Source: JBGTFE01 sp036403235
GTDB taxonomy: Bacteria; Acidobacteriota; Blastocatellia; Pyrinomonadales; Pyrinomonadaceae
NCBI GenBank assembly: GCA_036403235.1
Contig: DASWRI010000026.1
Coordinates: 1-64,000 of the forward strand
DNA length: 64,000 bases
Reading direction: 5' to 3'
Positions 9,382 to 19,600 of this stretch are shown here, piece by piece. The notes below the pieces were generated by a model that worked only from the letters and a program-made list of their open reading frames with translations, searched no databases and had not been told where the DNA came from. How positions within the stretch are numbered: the first letter of the stretch is position 1; the number at the start of each line of letters is the position of its first letter. The position numbers and the translations under genes are program-made.

Positions 9382-9977
9382 ACGACCTTTTGCTCGAATG
9401 GCTCGCGGCCTACGGTTTATCGGCATATTTCGGAATTTTGCTCATCTCCTCGGCGGGCGTTCCGTTCCCGATTACGCTGATGCTGATTGTCGTCGGCTCG
9501 TTTGTCGAACAGGGCGAAATGGAGTTATGGCAGGTGATTCTGCTCGGAAGCGCGGCGGCCGTTCTCGGCGACCAGATTGGTTATTGCATCGGCAGGTTTG
9601 GCGGGCGCAGTTTGATTGGACGCATCACAAACCGCTTCGGCGGAGCGGAAAATATCAAGCGCGCCGAAAAATTTACCAACCGGTGGGGCGGAGCCGGGAT
9701 ATTCTTCAGCCGCTGGCTGGTCACGCCGCTCGGGCCGTGGCTCAATTTGACGAGCGGCGTCGCCGGTTACCCGTGGACGAGATTTGTTTTCTGGGACATT
9801 CTGGGCGAATCTTTGTGGGTAATTTTATACGTTATGCTCGGCAAAATTTTTAGCGACCGCGTTCAGGATATTTCCGATATAATGGGCAATCTGACGTGGG
9901 TTTTCGTCGGCTTGACGGCCGCCGCCATCCTCGGCTGGAAACTGTTCCGGTATTTTCAAAATTCCGAAAAGGCTTAA
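9378..9977 (+). CDS. DedA family membrane protein (VTT/SNARE-associated domain)
   Basis: This 199-residue protein has four to five hydrophobic segments. It carries the family signatures: a conserved N-terminal SSAGVPFPITLMLIVVGSF, a GDQIGYCIGRFGG turn, and an R-W-x(3)-P-G-like segment seen here as SRWLVTPLGPWLNLTSG, with GYPWTRFVFWDILGE after it. DedA proteins are undecaprenyl-phosphate or phospholipid flippases or influence the proton-motive force; which applies here cannot be told. It begins with GTG inside the stop of the preceding gene (4-base overlap), so its translation depends on that gene. The family length is usually 190-220 residues, so it appears complete. Confidence 0.88.
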   Translation: MNDLLLEWLAAYGLSAYFGILLISSAGVPFPITLMLIVVGSFVEQGEMELWQVILLGSAAAVLGDQIGYCIGRFGGRSLIGRITNRFGGAENIKRAEKFTNRWGGAGIFFSRWLVTPLGPWLNLTSGVAGYPWTRFVFWDILGESLWVILYVMLGKIFSDRVQDISDIMGNLTWVFVGLTAAAILGWKLFRYFQNSEKA

Positions 9978-10084
9978 ATTCATCTGCGTCGGCGTTCAAT
10001 TTTCTATTGCGAAAGCCGGACTTTTTTGTTCGAATTTGAAATCCTTTGCGTCCGCGCCCGAAATCAAACTAAAATTTATGATTA

Positions 10085-11884
10085 ATGAACATCTGGCAAA
10101 TTATCGGACGGCTCTTCCCTTTCGTTAAACCTTACAAGTTACTCGTCGTTTTTTCGCTGCTCCTGACTTTGGTCGGCGCGGTTGTCGCGCAGGTCAATCC
10201 GATTGTTTTGCGCTATACGGTCGATACGATTCAGCGGCTGCTCAATGAAGGCCGCCCGGCGCAGGAAAGTTTCCCGCTCCTTTTGTTTATCAGCGCAATT
10301 CTTTTCGGCAAGGAGCTGGTCAACATCGCCGTCAAATACGGCCAAAGCATGTTCGGCGAGCGAATTCGCGTCAATCTTTCGAGCCAGCTCTCGCAATACG
10401 CCGTCGAAAAAATTCTCACTTACAAATACGCATATTTCGCCGACGACGAAAACGCGACCGGCAAGCTGCAAACCCGCATCGACCGCGGCGCGGAAAGCTT
10501 GACGAAATTTGTACAGAACATTTTTATCGACCTTCTGCCGCTTTTCGCCAACGCGATTTTGGCGCTCGTTTTGATGTTCAACGCCAATTTTTACGTCGGT
10601 CTGGTGGCGTCCGTTATTATGCCGGTTTATTTTCTGCTGAGCTGGCGGCAGGCCGGATTATTAAAAGGCGTCCGGCGCGGGCTGCGCAGCTTGCGCGAAA
10701 CGAAAACGAACGGGCTTTTCAACATCATCGAATCAATCATCGTCATCAAATCGTTTGTCCGCGAAGAATACGAGCGCGAAAAACAGGCGCGGCTTCAGCG
10801 GGATTTAATCGACGCGCAGCTCAAGCAGCGAAAAACCAACTACACGTTCGACGCGCTCAAAACATTTGCCGAGCAGGTCGGCGTCACTTTGATTATCATC
10901 CTGACGGCGTATCTCGTGCTCGAAGGCCAGATGACGATTGGCGCGATTATGTTTCATATTCTGCTCTTTAACAACGTCTCCGCGCCGATTCGCCAGCTGC
11001 ACCGGATTTACGACGAAATCAACGAGGCGATGACTTACGCCGAGGGATTTTTCGAAGTTCTCGACGCCGATTTCGCGATTGAAGAGACCGGCGCGCTTCG
11101 AGCGGAAAATCTGAAAGGCGAATTCGAGCTGAAAAACGTAAATTTTACATACCCGAACGGAACGCAGGCGCTTTTTGACGTCAATATGAAAATTCCGGCG
11201 GGCAAATCCGTCGCCTTCGTCGGGCTTTCGGGCGCGGGAAAATCCACGCTTTTAAATCTTTTGTGCAAATTCTACGCGCCGACCGACGGGGAAATCTGTC
11301 TCGACGGCGAAAATTTGCAGAAATACGACACACATCTTTTGCGGCGAAAAATCGGTCTGGTTTTGCAGAAAAATCATATTTTCCGCGGCTCGATTGAAGA
11401 AAACATACGCTACGGCAATATGCGAGCGAGCTTTGAAGAAGTCTGCGAAGCCGCGAAAAAAGCTTATCTCCACGACCAAATCGCTCAGCTCCCCGACAAA
11501 TACGACACCGACGCGCAGCAGCTTTCGGGCGGCCAACAGCAGCGCATCGCGATTGCCCGCCTGTTTTTGAAAAACCCGCCGATAATTTTTCTCGACGAGC
11601 CGACGGCGAGCCTCGACGCGATTGCCACCGAGCAAATCAAAAACAGTCTCGACGCGATTAAAGCGAAACGGACGGTCGTCATCATCTCGCACAGCATCTC
11701 GCAGATTATCGATTCGGACATAATTTTTGTCTTAAAGGAAGGCCGCGTCGTCGAAAGCGGAACGCACGAGGAGCTTTACGAAAAAGGCGAAACTTATCGC
11801 GAGATTTTCAACGCCTCGGCGCGCAGCCTGAATCTCGACAGAATCTCAAAAACGCTCGGTACGGAAGATTCTCTGGCAGCTTGA
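10085..11884 (+). CDS. ABC transporter, fused permease/ATPase (exporter type)
   Basis: The 599-residue protein is a half-transporter. An N-terminal membrane domain (~15-310) has about six helices, including IFIDLLPLFANAILALVLMF and VGVTLIIILTAYLVLEGQM. The ATPase domain (~335-575) has Walker A GLSGAGKST (~379-387), the Q-loop in GLVLQKNHIFRGS, the ABC signature LSGGQQQR (~479-486), Walker B IIFLDEPTASLD and the switch histidine in ISHS. All catalytic parts look intact, so it should work as a homodimer exporting lipid, peptide or drug; the substrate cannot be predicted. It is preceded by a 107-bp gap and ends only seven bases from the convergent gene at 11892, with no room for a separate terminator. 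Confidence 0.92.
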   Translation: MNIWQIIGRLFPFVKPYKLLVVFSLLLTLVGAVVAQVNPIVLRYTVDTIQRLLNEGRPAQESFPLLLFISAILFGKELVNIAVKYGQSMFGERIRVNLSSQLSQYAVEKILTYKYAYFADDENATGKLQTRIDRGAESLTKFVQNIFIDLLPLFANAILALVLMFNANFYVGLVASVIMPVYFLLSWRQAGLLKGVRRGLRSLRETKTNGLFNIIESIIVIKSFVREEYEREKQARLQRDLIDAQLKQRKTNYTFDALKTFAEQVGVTLIIILTAYLVLEGQMTIGAIMFHILLFNNVSAPIRQLHRIYDEINEAMTYAEGFFEVLDADFAIEETGALRAENLKGEFELKNVNFTYPNGTQALFDVNMKIPAGKSVAFVGLSGAGKSTLLNLLCKFYAPTDGEICLDGENLQKYDTHLLRRKIGLVLQKNHIFRGSIEENIRYGNMRASFEEVCEAAKKAYLHDQIAQLPDKYDTDAQQLSGGQQQRIAIARLFLKNPPIIFLDEPTASLDAIATEQIKNSLDAIKAKRTVVIISHSISQIIDSDIIFVLKEGRVVESGTHEELYEKGETYREIFNASARSLNLDRISKTLGTEDSLAA

Positions 11885-11891
11885 GTAAAAA

Positions 11892-13640
11892 CTATTTAAG
11901 ATTTACCGTGATTTCCTCATCGATAAAGTTTTGCGAATAAAGCTCTTTTATCGAGATTTTTTTTATCTCGGGAGCCGCTTCGAGCAGGCTTTTGACATTC
12001 GACATAAAAAAGTCATCGGCGACGTTTTCCTCGGGCAGCTCGGCAAAAATCTGGTAGTATGCGTTTTCTCTCTGTTCGAGATTCAAAACGGACAGCTTAT
12101 CAAACGCAGACGTTTGTTTTTCCTCGGCCGGAGAGGTTCGTTCGGCCGGAATTTCGGTTAAAAATTCGGCATTGTCGGTTAAAATCAATTCGTTTCCGCG
12201 CAAAAGATAAATTATCTTCCATTCGAGCATCGGCAGCTGCAGCTCGCGCCAGGAAGCGTCGTTTTCGGATTTTGTCTCCCAGCTCAGCTTCGCGCCCGGA
12301 GCGGAAATCGACACCTTGTCGAGAAGATTTTTTTCAATCGCCGCTTCAAACGATTCAGGATTAAAAGCGGCGGGCGAGGCGAGCCGGAAAACGGCGGCGT
12401 GCCGAAATTCGACAAACAGGGGCGCGGTCAAAATCTCCGGCTCGGTAAAAGTCAAAACCGCGCGCGGATTCGCCGCTTGCAGCAGTTTTGCGAAATCGAT
12501 GTCGATTTCGCGCCTTTCGACTTGCTCGTTTTCGTCCGCTTCATCAATCGTTTCGTCAAACGTCTCGTCGAGAGAATCGTAATCGTGATATGAAGAATCG
12601 TCGTAATCCGAGAACGAAGAGTAATAAGACCGTTGTCGGCTTTTTTGTTTCGGTTCAATGCGGCGGCGCGGAAAAATTGTTTTTTCAATCGCCGCGTCAA
12701 TCGTTTTGGCATTTGCGCTCTGAAGACTGTAAAAAGGAATGTCGGCGGGCAGACGCGAAATCATTTCCGCCGTCTCCTTTGGCGTAACCGGCGCGGAATC
12801 GATTTTCTGGTCAAGCAAAAATTTGCGCCGCTCGACGAATTTTTCATCCTGCATCTCAAAATCGAAAACTCCGGCGCGAATGTTTTTTAAGTTTTCCGCG
12901 TCCGCCATCAGCCAGTATCTTTTGAAATAGTAATCGTCGTTCAAAACCTGCTGATTAACCCAGACGGTCGCCGCGTGCGTCTCGGTTTTTTCGCTCAAAA
13001 GCTGAAACGAAGGCTCGTCCGACAGACGATTTTTTGTTTTGTCGCCGTTGATATTTGTCAAAGTCGCGGCGAGAAGCTTTTCGCTCGTCGCCAAAACAAA
13101 TCTTCCCTTCGCGTTTGTGAAAATCAATTCCTGATTTTGCCGCCCGCGGTCGGCTGCGATTTTTGCGCGATAGATAATTGTTCCGTCTGCGAGCGTTTCT
13201 TCGGTAAAATTCGCTTGATTTTGCACGAATTTTGTGGCCGCAAAAAGTTCTTCGGAAACGGGCGCGACAAAAACGAATTCGAGCTTGCCGACGTCGTAAA
13301 GCGCAATCGCCGCCCGATTTTCGGTCAAGCCCGCGAGCGCGGCGAAATCAATCGGAAAGCCCGCCGCTTCATTAAATTCCTGCCACCGGCTGGCAAGCTT
13401 CAAGCCGAGATGCCGTTTTGAAATGTCTTTGAAATTTTCGCTCGCCGTGTATTTTTCCTTAAAGTTTGATTCGTTCCAAAGCTTGATAAACGCGGGCAAA
13501 TCCGAAATCTGCAAATAGACGAGCGCTCCGCGCGGGAAATCTTCAGCCGCCGCAAACGCTTTGCGCTTTGACTGCGAAAAGGCAAAAAAGGCGACGACGG
13601 CAACAATCGCCACAATCGAAATCGGGATTTTCAACTTCAT
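11892..13640 (-). CDS. Membrane-anchored or secreted protein of unknown function (DUF3352-like)
   Basis: The 582-residue product begins with a signal-anchor (IPISIVAIVAVVAFFAF, ~5-21). The following FPRGALVYLQISDLPAF and repeated beta-rich blocks, each ending in patterns like GRFVLATSEKLL and NELILTDNAEFL, resemble DUF3352-type proteins; I am only moderately sure. Residues ~315-365 are a low-complexity acidic, Tyr/Ser-rich stretch (YYSSFSDYDDSSYHDYDS). No catalytic motif was recognised. It is the last gene of the long leftward operon: its ATG overlaps the TGA of the giant TPR gene (ATGA at 13637-13640), so translation is coupled. Presumably it works outside the membrane with the TPR and VIT/VWA proteins. 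Confidence 0.75.
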   Translation of the reverse strand: MKLKIPISIVAIVAVVAFFAFSQSKRKAFAAAEDFPRGALVYLQISDLPAFIKLWNESNFKEKYTASENFKDISKRHLGLKLASRWQEFNEAAGFPIDFAALAGLTENRAAIALYDVGKLEFVFVAPVSEELFAATKFVQNQANFTEETLADGTIIYRAKIAADRGRQNQELIFTNAKGRFVLATSEKLLAATLTNINGDKTKNRLSDEPSFQLLSEKTETHAATVWVNQQVLNDDYYFKRYWLMADAENLKNIRAGVFDFEMQDEKFVERRKFLLDQKIDSAPVTPKETAEMISRLPADIPFYSLQSANAKTIDAAIEKTIFPRRRIEPKQKSRQRSYYSSFSDYDDSSYHDYDSLDETFDETIDEADENEQVERREIDIDFAKLLQAANPRAVLTFTEPEILTAPLFVEFRHAAVFRLASPAAFNPESFEAAIEKNLLDKVSISAPGAKLSWETKSENDASWRELQLPMLEWKIIYLLRGNELILTDNAEFLTEIPAERTSPAEEKQTSAFDKLSVLNLEQRENAYYQIFAELPEENVADDFFMSNVKSLLEAAPEIKKISIKELYSQNFIDEEITVNLK

Positions 13641-16600
13641 AATTTCCTCGTATTTTCCAAATCAACCGTAAAATCGGTCGCTTTTTGGTTTTGCCGGCCG
13701 GCGAACTCTTGCAGGCGGTTTATTTTTTTCGCGTCCGGCGCTTGTTTTGCTTTTTCAAATCCGATGGCTTTGGCGTAATCGCCGACTTTTTCCGCCGTCT
13801 CGGAAAGCATCTGCAAAACGGCGTCGGATTTTGCCGATTTGTCCGTTTCGACCAACTTGAGCGCCGCTACGGGCTCGTTTAATAAAACGTATGTTTTGAC
13901 GAGCTCCTGCCGCGCCGCAGTTTCCGAATCTTTTCCGGCGACGAGCGAATTTATAAAAAACCCGGCCGCCGATTCGTTTTCCCCGCGTTTTTCCGACAAA
14001 ATTCCTTGATAAAACTGCGAGAACGCATCGAATTTCTGGTTCGGAAAGTCCGCGTCTGCGCCCGCATCGCGCAAAAGCATGCGCGCCTGCCAGCGCACCG
14101 GGCGCAAAGCGTTTCGATTATTAATGATTTCGCTTAAAAGATTAATCGCGTCCGATTTTTTGTCGTCGGCGACGAGAAGTTTGGCAAGCTCGATTTGGTT
14201 TGCCCAGTCAAGCGGGCTGGCGGCGAGCAGCGCACGGCGAAAGTCGATGGCGGCCTGTGGCTCGCGAAACTCGGCGGAAATTTCGGCGGCCAGCCTGAGC
14301 GCTTCCGGCGGCGTCAAAGCGCGCGCCGTGCTCGTGCCGGAAAGCTTGGCCGCATCCGCTGCGCGCGCTTTGACGGCGTCCGTCGAAGTAATTTCGGCGA
14401 GGGCCGTTTCGCGTTTTGATTCGTCGGCCGCGTCTATCATGAGACGCACGATGCGAAGAGCTTTTTCCGTTTCGCCTTCGAGAAAATAGGCGCGCGCCAG
14501 ACCGGCGAAATTTGCCGCATCAAACTGTTCGAGCGCGAGCATCCGCGCGAAAAACGCTTCCGAAAATCGACTGGCTTCGGCTGCGCGGTTTTCGTCTTTC
14601 AAAATGTGCAGAACTTCGTTAAATCGCTCGAGACTCGGCGGTTTTATTTCCGTCACGGAATCGGAAACTGTAACTCCGACAAATCTTTCGGCCTCCATGC
14701 CGTCGAATTTACCCGCGCGAATCTGCAATTTGAAAGCGGCCAGCCGCAGCCATTCGGGACGCGCAAAACGTCCGTTTATGTCCTTTTCAATTTGCGCGAT
14801 TGTTTTCGCGGCATTGGCGTCGTCATTTTCTTTTTCGGCGATTTCGAGATATTTTCGCTGCCATTCGAGCTTTTCGTTTTTCTGCTCCGGCGTTTTGTAA
14901 TCGTTTTCCGAATCGTAAACGGATTCGGCGTCGGCCGCCGTCCACACTTTTTCGAGCGTCGATTTATATTCGTAATCGTAGTCGTTCAAAGCGTCGCTGC
15001 GCTCGATTAGCAGTTCGTAAAACGCTTTTCGTTCATTTTCGCCAATCAAAGATTCGCCCGTAAGCATCGCGGCGAGCGAAACGTCGCCCGGCCGACGATT
15101 CAAAATTTGCCGGAAATACGCCGTTTTTTCGGCTTCGGACGCGAAAGACGCGGCGACGGCGCGAATCAGATTTTGAAAATCTTCCGAGTCTTCGGCGTTA
15201 CTCTTTTCGAGGAATTTGACGATTGCGGGCGATAAGTTTTCTCTGGCGACGGCGGCCAAATCGTTTTTCTGCAAAATTTGAAAATAAAGCAGAGCACTTT
15301 TGAAATCTTCCGCTTCCAGCACGCCCGTCCACATTTCGCCGGCAAAATCCTTTCTGCCGGATTTGAAATAAGCCGCGCCGAGATAAATCCCGGCCGCCGT
15401 ATTTGTCTCGTCCGTTTCGAGCGCGAGCCGAAAATGTTCGATTGCCGCTTTGAACTCGTTTTTTTCGAGATAAAACTGGCCGAGTTTTTCCTGCTCATTC
15501 GAGTTTTGCGGCAGGCGCTCAATCATCGCCGTCAAAAATGCGGCGGGCGACGGCGTTTTATCTTTTCTCTGGTAAAGCCATTCGCCGTATTCGCGGGCGA
15601 GCCGAAACCAATCGTCGTTTATCAAAAAACGCTTTTTGTCGGGCGTCTGTTTGACGAGATTGCCGATTGAATCGAGTTCGAGAGCGGCGCAGAAATAACA
15701 CGCGTCGAAATCTTTCAGCGCGAGCGAAGTTTCCGATTTGCGCGCGAGCTTCCAGGCGGGCGGCTGATTCGCGCTTTCGATGGCCGCGTTGGCCATTTCG
15801 CGCTCGCCTTTGCCGAGCAGAAAATTTATCAATTGCAGTTGATAAGCCGAATTTTTTTCGGTCAGAGATTTTAATTCCGCCTGATTTTGGCCGTCTAAAA
15901 TTTCCAGATAGCGCTTGACGTCTTCGACGGGCGCAGGGCCCGGCTTGTCCGAAACTTTCCAGTAAATCGCGCGCAACGCCTCGAGTTCCTTTTCGCCGTT
16001 GCCGACGAGCCGCGCCGTTTCCGCCTTGAGCGAAAGATTTTCGCTTCCGTATTTTTCTAAAACGTCGAAGCTTTTTTGATACGCGCCGCGCTCTCTGTAA
16101 AAATTTAATAAATTCGGCAGATAAATTTCCCGTCCGCCTGCTTCGTCCAGTTTTCTGAGCAAAATCTTTTCTTCCAAATCGCCGAAACCCGCGCGCCGGC
16201 TCAAATCCTGGACGAGCGAAATCGTCCGGTGCGCGTCCGAAGCAGATTTTTCCAGACGATTTTCAAGATTTTGATGCAGCGCCGCAAGCTCTTCGTCCGT
16301 TGCGATTGATTTCGCAATTCCGCCGATTGACTCCAGCATTGCGGCGTCCAAAGTTTCCAGTCGCCTGCGCGCTTCGCCGGCATCGGTCGAGTCGTTTTCA
16401 TCGGCGATTTCAATCAGTTTTTCGCGCAGAAGCCAGAGCCGCTCGTCGATTTTATCGAGCGGCTCTTCTTCGCGCACGGACTGCACGTAAGCCGAAATGT
16501 CGGCCGTTTTCAGCTCGCCTTCGAGCGGATTTTCGAGCAGTTTTTCGAACGCCTCGCGAAAAGCCGCGCGCGCTTTTTCCTTTTCGTTTTGCTTTAATTT

Positions 16601-19600
16601 CTGCGCTTCGTCAAACGTCCCGCCGGCCATTTTCTTTTCTTCTCCGGCGGGCAGTTTTGCTTTTTCGGCTTCTGCTTCGGCAAGCTTTCCGGCTTTTATC
16701 AAAATCTCGATTTTCTTTTTTACATATTGAGGCGCGTCGTTTGAAAGCTCCAGCGCCGTGTCGATGCTTTCGAGCGCCGCGTCGTAATTGTTTCTTTTTG
16801 TTTCCGCTTCGGCGAGCGCGACGTACAGCTCTTCCATTTCCGGTTGATTGTCGATTGCCGCGCGGTAACTTTTCGAAGCGTTTTCAAAATCTCCTTTCGC
16901 TTCGTAAATTCGCGCCAGAACGACGTTCCAGCGATAATTTTTGAAGGCTTCGGCGGACGTTTTCAAATAATAATCTAAAAGCGTTTGCGCGCCGCCGTAT
17001 CGATTCGCGTAGGCAATCGCGTTTTCGGTCGATTCCTCGTCTTCAGGTTCGCGGTTGATGATTTCGATATGCTGTTCGATGGCCGAGCGGTAATCTTTTA
17101 GCCGCGTAAAAGCGTCAATCATCTCGCCTCTCAAATCGGCGATTTCCGCTTCGAGCTCGCGCGGTTCGGCGTCCGATTTTTTCATCTCGGCGACGGTTTC
17201 TCCAAACGCCCGCCGCATCGCTTCGGGCTTGTTCGTTCGCACATAAATTTTGGCGAGCTCGCGGAAAATTTCCGTGTCGGCGTGGTTTTCGTCGTGCAGG
17301 CGCGTCAAAATTTGTTCGGCCGAATCGAGCTGGTTCGATTGAATCAAACGCTTGCCGAGCTTTTCGGCGAGCGCCGTTTGATACTGTCCTCTGCTTTTTG
17401 AAAGCGCCGACTGCAAAACGTCCGCCGATTCACGTTCAAAGCCCAAACGATAATAAAAATCGGATGTTTCCGCCACGACGCCGTAGTTCGTCGGAAATTT
17501 TCGGACGAGCCCGGCCAATTCGATTTTAGCCGAATCGCGGTCGCCTTCGTCTTCAAAAGACTCGGCCAGCTGAAGGCGATAAGAAATCGTTTGGCGCGAG
17601 CTCGCCGAAACGTCGGCGAGACGTTTGAGCACGGATTGTTCGCCCGAAACGTTTTCTTCGGATTGACAGAAATTCCGCGCCGCTTCGAGAAATTCCTTAT
17701 TTTTGCTGCGCCCGATTGCCTGCTTTAAAACATTTTCGCCCTTTTCGTCTAATTTGACTTTGAAAAGAAATTCGGCGTAACCGAGAGCCAGAAAAGCATT
17801 GTCGGCGCGTTTTGCGCTTTCGCTCAAAAATGCCGCCTGAATCTCTTTTTCCAAACTGTTTTTTGTCGCTTCGTTCGCCCAGAGATTTGCCAGGCGCTTC
17901 TTCGCCTTTTCCTTTTGCTCCTCGTCGCGGTTTGCGCCGAGCGCCTTGACGTATTCTCGAACGGCCTCGGCTTGTTTGTGTTCGGCTTCAAGAATCGCGC
18001 CCGCTTCAAAGGCGTAAAGCGTTTCGTCGCGGAATTTGGCGCGCAAAACGCCGATTGTTCGCAGGGCGTCGGCATATTGAAAATAATCCCAGTAGACGGT
18101 CGCCGTATCGAGATATGTTTCTTTTGCGCCCGCGCCGGTCGAGACCAATTTTTCCCACTCTTCGCGCGCCTTTCGGTAGTCGCCGAGCTCGGCGTAAATC
18201 TCGCCGCTCTGCGTTCTGTTTTCGGCCGAAGACGGCATAAATTCGGCGCTCGCGTGTGAAGCGTCGGACGCTTCCGCCAGAAACTCGCGGTTTTTCTGGC
18301 CGAACGAGCGCGTAAAATTTATCAAACGCCCGGAAAACTGCGCTTCGTTCGGGTAGATTCGGTTCAGCTTCCGATACGCTTCGACGGCCGCTTCGTAATT
18401 TGAAAGACGAACCGCCGCGTCGGCGCGAAAAAGCTCGTAAATCGCCGTGTCGCCGCCCGATTTGGCCAAAAAAGCGCGCAGTTCGCCTTTTTGCGCCAAA
18501 TCGTCGAGAAACTCGCGGCGCACATCGGGCAGCTCGAAATAATATTCGGCGGCCAGAGCGCGCCATTCGTCGGCCTGATTTTCCGATTTATAAAAACGCA
18601 GAAGTCCTGCAACAAAGACGGGATTATGCGGAAAACGCACGTGCGCCGATTGATAAAGTTTCAGATAAAGCCGCTTTTGAAAATCGGTCGAAGCGCCCTT
18701 TCCGTCGACAAACTGCGAAAGATAGCTTTGCGCTTCGATGTCGTTTAATTTTCCGATTAAATCTTCCGAGAGCGCGGCAAATTCTTCGTTTCGATTTTCA
18801 CGCAAAAAGAAACGGGCGAGTTTGTCCTGCCACGCGCGCGTCTGAAATCTGGCCAGCGCCGCCTGATAGGTCTGCAGCTGCTCGTCAACCAGATTCGTCT
18901 GTTCGAGCCACGCCAGACGCTGCTCGTAAAGCCACTGCTCGTCCGCGTATTTGTTTATTTCATTCGAATAAAGCGCGAGAATCTCCGCCGTTTTCTTTTC
19001 TCTGGCAAATGATGCGACAAAAGTTTCGAGAACTTCTTCGTAAGTTATTTCGGTGTTTTTTCGCGCCAGGTAATCGCGGAAAACGCTTCTTTTTTCGTCG
19101 ACGTCATAAACGTTTACCGTCGTCTCTTCCGGCTGCGGAACGTTGATGCCGTCGTTGCGGTCGGGCGCGATTTCCGAAACGTTTGAATCGTCGGAAAAGG
19201 CGGGGGAATTCTTTCGCTTAATTTTTCCTTTTTTTCCGAGATAATCCAGCGCTTTTTGATAAATCTCGCGCGCCTTTTCGTTGTTTTTGACGGCGACGAA
19301 AGCGTCGGCCAGCTTCATCGCCGCATCTGCGTAATCGCTCGATTTTTCAAATTTGCCGGCAAATTCGTTCAAAGTTTTTTCGGCAATCTCCGTTTCGCCG
19401 TCGGCCGTGTAAAGCCTGAAGATGTCGAGATACATCTGCGCCAGTTCGCTGGATGAGGGAAATTCGTTTTTGTATTCTTCAAAAATCCGGTAGGCAGCGG
19501 CGCGGTTAAAATATTTGTTCGCTTCGGTTTCCTTTTCTTCGAGCAGCGCGCGCGGGCTCGTGTCGGAAAAAATCAGCGAAAGAATTCCCGTCGCGATGCC

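Noticed and set aside
11885..11891. Terminator between the convergent ABC transporter and DUF3352-like genes
   Set aside because: Only seven bases separate the stops; no hairpin with a T-run was found there.
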